From Rhipicephalus microplus (taxonomy: Eukaryota > Arthropoda > Arachnida > Ixodida > Ixodidae): a stretch of 64,000 nucleotides of DNA. Position numbers and translations under genes: made by a program. The first letter of the stretch is position 1. Each line of letters opens with the position of its first letter. Shown here piece after piece: positions 32,186 through 41,860 of this stretch. Where the stretch lies: assembly GCF_043290135.1 (NCBI RefSeq), contig NW_027464588.1, forward strand, positions 2,679,501-2,743,500. The letters run 5' to 3'. The notes beneath the pieces were generated by a model, which did not search any database, was not told the DNA's origin, and saw nothing but the letters and a program-made list of their open reading frames with translations.

Positions 32186-35100
32186 GGTACTTGCGGAGTG
32201 AACCTGCAAGAACGTCATCGAGAAAAGCAATGCCATCATTAAAATCCTACTTTTTTGGTTTCCCACCCCTTTATTTACAGCATAATTGTCTAGTTTAACG
32301 TGGCTAACCAACCCAGTGGGCAAATTGTGTGTAGTTGCCACTGTTTAATTCACGCCCAAAACAAAGTGCACAAGCATATCTTTGCTCTACCCCATCAAAA
32401 TAAGGTACGCAAGATCGACGTCTGGCTGAGAACGTCATGCAAAGCAGGGGAGGGGCACTTAACTGTACTCATCCAAGGGGAGCAGAAATTATCTCCAATA
32501 TCTTTCATAGTTGCACTATTCACATCATTTTTATTGTGCAGGGTTATAGCTACACATGTTTTTTTACAGTAATGGTGACTACAAAACCCTTATGTATTCA
32601 AAGAACTGTCTACCTCCCACCTTTGCCTTGTAAAGCCGGGTACCAATGGCATGGCTTTATTAAAAGCACGTCATCGCTTCATTTTCATTCTCGCCCATTG
32701 ACTGCAGCTCCTTTTCTATCAGAGTGGGACTACAAAGGAAAAAGGGAGAGGGTTAACTTGCCCTTTTTCTCGTCCTAAAAGAGAACCTTGCAAACGCCTA
32801 TGCAGATGACAGAAAAAGTAATCAATCTTTTTAACTGCTCCAATCCCAGCGGGGTTCACAAAATATATGGGAGTTGGGAGAACGTTCCTTCATTTTGACT
32901 GCTAGAATACAGAAGTGAGAAAGAAATGTAATAAAAATACATGAACTACTTGAGTGCAACATTATATATCCGTATTTTAAGTAGAACACATTGTGACCCA
33001 AACATTGTATTGGTTGCTTGCCTCAGCTACCATCTGTCGAGTTCCAAGTATAAAATTGAAATCAAAGGACACATGCCACCTAGTTTAACCAGTGATGAAA
33101 TCCTACTCGCAGATTAGTGCCTAAGAATAGAACGATTTTAACCGTACAATGCAGACACTGGGGTAGCAAGGAGATGCTTTTGAGTTCAAACCTACCTCTC
33201 CAATTTTCAAAATTTCGCCCGCAGCTTTGGAACACGTTCTTATAAAGAGTAACGATACCTTGGCCCGTGAAAATACGAAAGCATACTAGTACATTAAAAA
33301 GAAGAAAGATAAGTGTCTTGCGAATACAACTGTTGCTTTGCATGGCGATAAATTCAATTTCTTGAAATATTTTTTCATTTGGCAGCTTTTTTTGTCATCA
33401 TTACTTTTTGTTGTTGTCAATCTTATCGGTCATTTTTTTACCAGAATGTGAGACGATGTGTGCGCGCATGGTTGCTACGGTTATACATTTCCCTCATTTC
33501 CCGAGAACAAAGTCAGTTGTGAGTGACGCCCTTTCTGTTCCGTCCTCAATTTTCTTCCTTGACAGTACGCGTCACTTTGTATTTTAGGAAACATATATAA
33601 AGGTGGTTGAAACCACTCCTCCAATGAAAGAAAATTACTGGAAGCACCTCTGGGTGCGGGCATCTTTTAGGTGAGACTGTAAAATCTGAACATTTTGCAT
33701 ATCCTCAGGTTTGGGGATAAATATTTCTGCTAGAAACAGAGCCCCAGCAGAAAGCTGACTACCATATGTAATGTCGATTATTAAATTATCGTATTTCACA
33801 TCTTTATTTTCTAGTGTCTCTTCTGCACTGGGCTTGTCAACGTTAATAAGCCTAAGACTGGATAGATGCAATGTATTGTTAATGTGCAGCATGGCACTTC
33901 TAATTCACACTGAAGGCACTGCACTCTAATTAATGCATAAAACGATGCATGGATGTACTATGTATAGTTGCTATATCTAACTTACATTGCTTAAAGGCAG
34001 ATTCGCTGCCAACAAACATGAACATTTTTTGAGACATATACGAGACATAATAGAACATTTATTCCTGTGCAGTTGGAAAAACAGTCAATTTTAAAAAAAG
34101 CAATAAAAAATAGATGAACTAAATGGTACATACACAGTACATAGACCATATAATACTGCATCTAGGTGACTGGTACACTAACCATTTATTCACCTTAAAA
34201 TTACTTGTGCTGTGTGAAAACAAAGTTTTCATGGCAAAACGAAACATTTTTTCTTTTCTTAATGTTTAGCTAGCCAGCACGAAGCGTAGAGCCAATGAGC
34301 AGCCGTCCGCACAAGCCGGACGCACTTTCCTATATCAAGGAGGCCTGGTCCACTTTTCTGCGAGATGACCTATTTATAGCTCCCAACAGGTTGTGCCCAC
34401 AAGTGTCCGTGCTGACGCAAGATTTAATGGGTCGGGCCCGGAAGCTCGGTCAAAACAAAGCTTGGTCAGAATTGGACTAATACGTATCTATCTATCAGCT
34501 CTCCATGATCTCCACTATGGTCTGAAAATCTCAATAAAGGTTTTTTTGCCTCAATGTGAAAGTATTTTTCTACATCTTGAAACGATTTTTTGTCCGAGAA
34601 CCAGCAACACATTATAGCATTTCTGGGGGGGGGGGGGATCAATTTAAGTAACCTCAAAAGGGAAAATCTGTACACTAAGCTATCATAAAATTTGAAATAA
34701 AAAAATTGAAATGTGCAATCGCCATTAGAGTCAAAATGATGCGCTAGTAGGAGAAGCTGGCACTGCAAGTAAATACAAAATTCATTCAAGTAGTTTATTA
34801 CGCACTTGCATAGAGAACTAAAAACTGTGCTGCACTCTGGCTGAAACAACAAATCGTGATGGAAAATGAAAAGTAATTTCTTTAGAAGTCATATTGGCAG
34901 CTATTTTTTGTTACAACAAAGCGTAATTTGTTACAACAAAGCTTAATTGTCATTAACATTAAAGATAGCAGCCTCATGTCTAACGTGCTTCAGCTGAATT
35001 ACCACACTCCTTTTGCAACAACATGTACACCGCGCTCACACTAGACATAAGGCAATGAACAGCTCATCCCTTGATAAAGTTTACGACAGGTTTTATTTTG

Positions 35101-36060
35101 AGTATTTTCTGGTACTCTCTTTTTAAACGTTACTGAAAAGCTGTAAAGAAATAGCAAGCCCCCTGCAGAAGAAGTATTAGCCTTTAAAATCACTCTTCGT
35201 GACACAAGCCTCTTCGTTTAAATAGGAAAATATCTAGACATAAGCAGTCGCACTGTAATTTGACTACACGACTAGCGATTTCATTTTCCGTTTAATTTAT
35301 ATAACGGCATACACTGGTTTGTTCAAGCTGGGTTTCATGATTTTCGGAGTAATTAACTCGCACTGCTTACGCCACGTACTACTTGCGAGACCGCGAATAG
35401 GTCACAACTGACGCTACAGGTGAGAAATTTGAAAGTGCGTTTACGACATCAAAGCTCACGGCCACTGGATGCCCGCATTCGCGTTCCCAATGCTAGCTGA
35501 CAAAGAACACGCAAATAAGCCACCGTCCCTGATAAGAAAAGCAACAGTCTTGATCTTGAATTGCCTCATCCTGCGTACATACTCCTGTACGCGGATCAAG
35601 TTACAACACGTACGGCGCCTATGTACTGGCAATGTGTTCCGCTACCCAACAAAAAACGTAAGCAGGAAACATCACAAGGCTGATGTGTTACTGACAGGTC
35701 CGAGCAAGTACACAGCACGGAAGCGGAGCTTTTTTCGGGCAACCCACCAAACGGCGGCTTCAAAAAGAACCACGAAAGCGCCGCGCGCGACAGAGAACAG
35801 TTGAATAAAACGGGATGCGCGCATTCAAACGAAGCGCGAGTCGGTCTCACCTTGACAGTACGATCAAAACAGTCCGGGGACAATCACAGCGACAATCGCT
35901 GAATGCTAAACGTATCAGGTACGCGCAGGTATTCCCGGCACGAACGACTAGGACAGGAATGCCAAACGAGTCGCGGTGTACAGGTGATATCCGCGCTGCT
36001 AAGGAGACCTTCGTAGGTACACGAAGTCTTTTCCCATTGGCCCTACGCTTCGGTCGAGAG
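32186..36060. other. Probable 5' UTR intron and flanking sequence of DNAJB9
   Basis: No coding gene recognised. Short open frames near 33635-33892, 34295-34480 and 34466-34852 lack motifs. A 13-bp G run occurs at 34625-34637. If the DNAJB9 5' UTR exon lies near 36 kb, most of this is intron. Confidence 0.4.
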
Positions 36061-36079
36061 AAAGCGGCGAGGAGAAGGG

Positions 36080-36150
36080 CGAAATATAGGCCGGCGACTC
36101 CTGGCGTAGCAAACCAAAACGCCAGAAATCGCTCGATGGTCCACGTCTCT
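36080..36150 (-). promoter_or_regulatory. Candidate DNAJB9 promoter elements
   Basis: In a locally GC/CpG-rich stretch (35.8-36.4 kb), the minus strand has agacgtgg (36148-36141), one base from the XBP1/ATF6 UPRE core TGACGTGG. About 55 bp downstream is a TATA-like cctatattt (36090-36082). ERdj4 is a classic XBP1 target in mammals. The link to the coding exons about 3.9 kb away is inferred, not shown. Confidence 0.3.
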
Positions 36151-36855
36151 TTAGTCCAGTTGCCGACAACGTCCGAGTGCGACTGGTTGCTACCGGTTGC
36201 TACAGGCGCGCAAATGCTGCGACGCTCGCGTGCGGATCGTTACGACCAAAACTGCCGAAGCTGCGGACTCGGTCACTCGCAGCTGAAAGTTTGGCGCCAC
36301 ATCAACGCTTTTGGCATCAGCTTACCGAGACTTCGGAGCTCTCGTCTCGACAATAAGTTGCCGGACACAGGGAGGAGAATTCACCGAAATACTCGAAAAT
36401 GGCACACGCGCCCACTACATTTGTTTTTCGGTATTTGCCTGGCGATATCTTTGGCGATGACGTTTTCGAACTAGCAAGGATAAGGTTTTTTTTTTTTTTT
36501 TTTTACGGTTGGCATGACAATCTTAACGATGAAGTTATAATTTTGTATAAACGGACTTAGTTTTTTCTGTCGCAGTAAAATGCGGAACAGGCATCTCAAA
36601 TAGTGGGACAGCTGATACCTAGATAGTGATGTGTTCCCTGCCTGAATTTGTAAAAGTACACTGCCTAGAGCAAAAATAATAAAATAATTTCTTGTGGAGC
36701 TCCTTGGTTTGAAGAAGAACATAAACTTTATTTTTCGAATCCAGACGATTCGAGTCCGGCGTTTTTTAGTGGGCCTGGGCACCCACCGCGGATGCGGTTC
36801 CGAGACCTTGTCTCGAAGCGGCTTCCTCGGCACGCTGGACGGCCCAGAGTTGTGC

Positions 36856-36884
36856 CATAGAGAAATAAAAAAAAGGTCTCTATG
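36856..36884. mobile_element. 29-bp hairpin micro-insertion with 7-bp target duplication
   Basis: The insert begins CATAGAGAAATAAA, has an A-run and GG, and ends TCTCTATG, so its ends are 8-bp inverted repeats. It is flanked exactly by gttgtgc (36849-36855 and 36885-36891). It belongs to the same core family as 2276 and 40506. Confidence 0.6.
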
Positions 36885-37358
36885 GTTGTGCTGTCAGGTT
36901 CGAGCTGAACAGTGCGGCCTTCCAACGCGAGCGGAAGCTGCCGGTGGAAGAGTTAGATGAATCGGCACTGTTCGAATTGTTTATTAGGCCCCCGACAACA
37001 CGGTGAAGGGAATAATCAAGGGCATCCCGTTGGAAGAAGACGCCAAGTCCATTAATACCAGCATAGTTCACGCACGTAATGGTTTGAACTTCAAAGCATT
37101 AAGGCCAAACTCCATAAGCGCGAAAATGCACGCGACAGCGACGAGCGACGCTATGAGCGACGAAACAGGGCGGTCGCGCGACGTGTCGCGTACTCATTTT
37201 CGCGCGATCGCTCGGTTCTCCAGATTTGGAAACTGTCGCTCATCGCCCGGAAGTGCTGGGCTCAAGTAGCCAATAGAAAAAAACCGGAAAAGGATATACA
37301 TCAGTGACGTACTGCCGGTTGTTTTCACGGCCAACGGCGATGAGCGCAACGCGTACAA

Positions 37359-37391
37359 CACGGAGGAAGGAAAAAGGTTCCTTCCTCCGTG
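37359..37391. mobile_element. 33-bp perfect palindromic micro-insertion
   Basis: CACGGAGGAAGGAA, loop aaagg, then the exact reverse complement. It is flanked by gcgtacaa at 37351-37358 and 37392-37399 (8-bp duplication). Its arm resembles the CATAGAGAAATAA core of the other micro-insertions. Confidence 0.6.
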
Positions 37392-37400
37392 GCGTACAAT

Positions 37401-37443
37401 CTAGGAGGATATAAAAAAAAATTTTTTTTTTATATCCTCCTAG
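37401..37443. mobile_element. 43-bp palindromic micro-insertion, adjacent
   Basis: CTAGGAGGATAT plus an A-run faces a T-run plus ATATCCTCCTAG, a 21-bp-arm palindrome. It is flanked by cgtacaat at 37393-37400 and 37444-37451. The middle flank is shared with the preceding 33-bp palindrome, giving three copies of the same 8-9 bp target. Confidence 0.6.
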
Positions 37444-37673
37444 CGTACAATGAGCGCCTCATTGATGTAATTGAACGTGGGCGCAACAAAAAATAACGCA
37501 ATGTTTATTACGCATGTGCATATAAAAAAGTGCTGCAAGGCAATAATAAACACTTTCCGTTTTATTACACAACAATATATCTTATTTTTAAATTGGAAAC
37601 CGCTCGCTACGCGGTTTTCTTGGCGCGAGTTGACGGCCTCATGCCAGCAACAGTGGAATTCGCTCGCCGAAGC

Positions 37674-40149
37674 TATGGTGGCTAGAATTGGAAGGTGACG
37701 CCAACGGGAGCTCGGAGCCGCTCCTTCGTTTCGAGCAGCGCGGCGGTGGCGCTGTCGGCGGAATGGCGATGCTAGTTACGCGCGCGCGCCTTGAGCGCGC
37801 GGACCTTTCAAAGATGCTGTTGCTGAAGCATGATTCAGATAAACTGGCGATTCAGATAACTCACTGTGACGATGGCTGATAGAACGCCATTTCAAGCATT
37901 AAAAGAAATTGGCTGCCGCTGCAAGACTTCTGTGACGTTGAATCTGCGCAAATTAAAGCTTTCGTTCGCATATCCCTGCAGTGTTTTGGAGTGCAAGGCG
38001 ACGGCGTTTCTTTAAAAAAAATATTACCAAAGTTCTGGGCGAGGAAAATAAAACAAATATTTATTGCACATCATATTATTAGGAAGATCTATTGCACATC
38101 ATGGAATACAGGGTAAAATAAAATAAAATGAAAAAATACGCACATTTACATACGCTCGGGAGTAGTTAAAAACATTGAAACATTGCACACAGACAGCGCA
38201 TCGCTTGGCACTAAGTAATAAGAGGCATACAATCACTTTCCACTCGGCAAAAAAAAATCAATAGAGCTTAAAGTTACAATATCAAACTCAGAGCAGGCGT
38301 CTAAGCTTCAGCAATTTCATTCTTTCCTGCTTAGCGTTTCGTTTGCTGTTCTGGGCTTTGACATGAAAGTGGAGCCTAGTAAGAACATAAAACTTGATAA
38401 TTTTGTTTGTGAGGGACATACTGTGGTCAGGGCAGCCAACAAGTGTAAGCTTTCTTAACTGCAAGAAGGAAACCAAGTCCATGATGCTGTCAGGTTTGAC
38501 TTCTGTAACACTGAAGCAGTGGGTAAAAGTGTTCTCGAGAGTGGTCACGAGTTCATTGAGCTTGACTGATGGGTACAGCAGGCCTCCTCGGTCAACAGCA
38601 GCCGTGAGGGATGCTGCAGCTGGAGATGGATCGTTCTCGCCTTGTAGGAGCTGCTGGCTGCACTCTGCACATTTGGTGCTTGCAACGCTTTTTCTTGCCA
38701 CATATCCAGCCATGTAGAATATGAGTCTGGCATCGCTGCTTTGCACGACCATGTCTGCATGCTCGGTGCCGTGGCCGTATTCATTGAGCACTTCATGTGC
38801 TTCGGCAAGGTTTCCTACGTCAAGAAGCTCGTCTAATTTCCTCCGAGGAGTGAGGTCCTTTCCGTTGTCAGCTCCCAGCAGACTTCTCAGCAGTCCTGAG
38901 GACACATTGCTTCCTTTCGGTGGTTTTGCCAAATTCTGGAAGCTCAAAGTGTTGACCGAGATTAGGAACTGGGAGGCAGTCGGATGATCATTGCATCCAG
39001 ACATTTGTCGGACGATTCCAAACAGCCTCTCCAGGGGGTCCTGACTCAAGCGGCATGTCATCATATAGCTGAAGTTCAACTTCATCGTCAGGTAGCGGAG
39101 AAGGTGTAGCGTGCTTGATAAGGTAACACGAAGCCCCTCGGCTGTACTGCGGCTTAGGAAACCTCCGGAGCCAGCAGCTGTTTCCCAATCGTCCAGGTAA
39201 GTCAAGAAGTTTTGAATGCACTTCTCGTGCATCCCTCCAGGCTTAAGTGCACCCGAACTGCACCTTGAAGTCATGGCCTCAATGAGCCTTCTCATTCTTT
39301 CCACAAAGCTGACTGTCGCCGCTGTGCTCCCATGCTTTTCTTCGATGGTTGCATTGTACAAGAAAAGGCCTCTGAGGACTTCATCACTGTAAAGCCGCAC
39401 TGCATAATTTACCCTCATTTTCTCAAAGCCATTGGGATGCACAACCGATTTGCTAATATGAGGCATGGCTTTGAGAGTCGTGTCATGCTGTTCATCAAGC
39501 TTCCGGGCACAGTCAATAGGGTCAACACTGGCATGGCCTTCTGGCAGTTTCACGCCCGTTCGAACAAAGGTGTTCCTCACACATTTAAGAAGGTGTGGGA
39601 AGTCCGAGATGAAGTGCAGAAAACGTTCAAGAAGTGCAAAAACGCTCAATAAACTGCTCGTCGAAATGAAGCTCACATAGCGCCGACTTCACGTCCAACG
39701 ACTTGTCGGCACGGGGTACGGCTCGTTGCCAGGCTTCGAAGAGGGCAGGGTCTTTGGGAACAGAGAAAAGAGAAGCACGCTGACCTTGCTCCCTCGATGA
39801 CACATAGCCGCTCGTGCAGCCAGGAGCAAAGCAGTGGCGTTGCCTCGCTTTCGTAGTGCTGGAGTTCATCCTAAGGTCGGCACTCACACTGTCATGTCAG
39901 CAACTAAATACATTTTGCCATAAGCGAGACATCAACGCGGAAAACTGCACACACCCAGACACGCTTCCAGGGGCGAACCAGCGAACCCAGCGGCGAGTCG
40001 ACGAGAGAGCGCGGAGCGCGCGCTTCGCCCGCATCACTATGCCGACAGGAGCGCCGTGGTGGCCGTCGCGGCGGCGCTTGAAAACGAGGATCGCGCGTGC
40101 TCGGCGAATATGCGGGCGCTGGCGTCACCTCCCAATTCTAGCCACCATA
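37674..40149 (-). mobile_element. P-element-like DNA transposon, internally deleted
   Basis: Terminal inverted repeats of about 29 bp start tatggtggctagaattgg at both ends. The 7-bp direct repeat ccgaagc flanks both sides (37667-37673 and 40150-40156), close to the 8-bp duplications of P elements. It encodes a THAP domain and the C-terminal half of a P-type transposase on the minus strand, with the central part missing. It lies inside the long-TIR element. Confidence 0.8.
38288..39869 (-). pseudogene. THAP/P-element transposase, internally deleted
   Basis: From ATG 39869 the first frame encodes a THAP zinc-binding domain (CFAPGC ... FEAWQRAVP ... CELHFDEQF, a C2CH set) and stops at 39627. 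The second frame (to stop 38288, about 455 codons) resumes at LLERFLHFISDFPHLLKCVR and holds the C-terminal transposase part, including SYMMTCRLSQDPLERLFGIV, NDHPTASQFL and FYMAGYVARK. The transposase centre, with most of the RNase H-like fold and GTP-binding insertion, is deleted and the halves are out of frame. Two near-identical 15-mers (gcgtttttgcacttc and cgttttctgcacttc) sit at the junction. In intact elements the protein binds the TIRs and catalyses cut-and-paste transposition. The N-terminal half alone could act as a DNA-binding repressor; that is speculation. Confidence 0.8.
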
Positions 40150-40505
40150 CCGAAGCCGTCGCGTGAATGAGGTTTGCCTGCGCTAGCGACTGATCGCGCG
40201 ACGCCGATCTACGTCGCGTCGCTCGTCGCTGTCGCGTGCATTTTCGCGCTTATGGAGTTTGGGCCTTAAAAGGCAGAGACTGCTCCACCGCGCGGCGCAC
40301 GAGCCAACGGCTGCTGCGCCGCACAGAAGTGACGTCGTGCATTTTTTGGTTAGGCGCTATGTTTGAATAGTCGGTAGTGTCTAGCGGTACGTCTAGACGT
40401 AACGATAAAAGCAGTTAAAATTACATCCAAACGAAAAAGTTAACAAAAATGTTAGTTAGGTTTAGCGTGACAACAATACAAAACCGGATTGTCTGCCATC
40501 TGAAA

Positions 40506-40529
40506 CATAGAGAAATAAAAAAAAAGGTG
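40506..40529 (+). mobile_element. 24-bp micro-insertion with 7-bp target duplication
   Basis: CATAGAGAAATAAA, A-run, GGTG, flanked by tctgaaa (40499-40505 and 40530-40536). It lies 13 bp upstream of the Tx1-type LINE target duplication. Confidence 0.55.
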
Positions 40530-40651
40530 TCTGAAACTGATTGGCAACTGTGGCGTAGTTCATTCTTTCGTCGGCACTCACGCGCGTCGGACGCAAGGAT
40601 CATGTGCTCCGTAGGAGCGGCGTTTGGGCACATACTAGCCGCGGTAACAGG

Positions 40652-41809
40652 ATGATCGAAGAGCAAGACGCAGGGTACGAAGTAATTTTGCCACTACTGC
40701 CCAAGGGACGCGTCGCGCAAAACACTGTAGTTTTTACACGGTGATGTGCGTGGCAGACCGTATCGAGTAGAAGATTTCCGAGACGCGCTCGAACCTACAG
40801 GACTACTGCCGGAGGTGTTGGCACTGGGGCTTACCAGATAAATCATGTCCGGGCAGTCACCATGAACAACGCGGACGCTACGAGACGCTTGCTGCACATG
40901 AAGGAGCTGAAAGTCAAGGGTCGACGCTGCATCAGCGTAGACCCCCAGCATCAGCAGGTGCGGCTGCGTCTTCATTGGCTGCTGTATGGCGTCAAGGATG
41001 AAGACGTGCGAACGGCGTTGGCGACTTGTGGGAAGGTCGTACAAGTCACCAGGGAGAATTGGCGTGTTCAAAGAGTCAGCGACAAAGGGTCAACCACACA
41101 AACTGTGCTTCTTAAGCTCAAGAGTGGCGTGAAGGTTGAAGATCTCCCGCATCAAATCAGGGTAACTGGTGAACTGGCACTTGTGGTTGCACCTGGTCGG
41201 CCAATGCAGTGTCTGCGCTGCCAAGGTACCGGCCATGTTAGAAGAGAGTGTAAGGTACCCCGATGCTCGCGCTGTCGGTGGTTTGGCCACAGCGAAGACG
41301 CGTGCATGCGCACGTACGCTTCGCCTGTAGGATCAGCTGAAGACACAGCAGAGTTGGTGATGGACGTGACCGAGGCTGAAGACGCGGCGAAAGGCGCAGG
41401 CGACGTGGTGCACCCAGAAGCTTCAACAGGTACTGCCACACCGACTGGTGGTGATGAACCAACAGTCCAAGCAGACATAGAATCTGGGGAGGTTACTCAA
41501 GAGCCAGCCGGCCAAACCGAAGAAAACTTCACAAGAACCCCATCGAAGGAGCCTGAGCCGGTGGAATTAACCGAACTTCCAGTGTCGTGTGAGAGTATCA
41601 GTGGTGGGGCGTCAAGCAAAAGACCCCACGAGCGCTCTGCAGGACGGCGTGAGGCGTCCAGTGAAAAGCATGAAGAGGGGCCACCTGCGAAGGTGACTTC
41701 GTTCAGACGCAGCAGCACAAGGCTGCGTTCCAACCCGATATTGGACAAACACTGGCCACCTTTGTCCTCCAGTGGCAAGGGTCCGCATGGAGGCTCCAAA
41801 GATGTCTAG
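40652..41809 (+). pseudogene. LINE ORF1 protein (RNA-binding, CCHC knuckles), frameshifted
   Basis: An ATG at 40652 opens ORF1. Two apparent single-base losses (in a T-run near 40735 and a G-run near 40828) break the frame before the long intact part that starts at 40862 (315 codons). The intact part has an RRM-like segment (VKDEDVRTALATCGKVVQVT), then tandem zinc knuckles CLRCQGTGHVRREC and CSRCRWFGHSEDAC, then an acidic/proline-rich low-complexity tail ending in TRLRSNPILDKHWPPL. ORF1 proteins coat LINE RNA. The knuckle arrangement is typical of Tx1/I/Jockey-like gag-type ORF1. Confidence 0.8.
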
Positions 41810-41860
41810 CGTCTATGCTAGACGCTGAAGGTAAGCATCATGCCCCGGGCTAACTTCTTC

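Larger units (their letters stand above)
37101..40266. mobile_element. Long-TIR element hosting a P-type element
   Basis: The left end aaggccaaactccataagcg and the right end (reverse complement aaggcccaaactccataagc) match over about 50 bp, continuing through gcgaaaatgcacgcgacagc and gacgagcgacgc with one indel. Removing the nested P-type element (37674-40149) leaves a host element of about 690 bp, best described as a MITE-sized TIR element of unknown superfamily. Flanking duplication is not clear (aaagcatt versus aaaaggca). Confidence 0.75.

Noticed and set aside
32183..32341. Upstream start of DNAJB9 with 53 extra residues
   Set aside because: A strong acceptor (ttcttgcag) lies 18 bp before the chosen ATG, and the extension has no homology. 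The signal anchor follows directly after the chosen Met.
35815..36474. 219-codon plus-strand ORF
   Set aside because: Basic, low-complexity translation in a GC-rich stretch with no domain or splice logic. It is better explained as promoter/5' region on the opposite strand.
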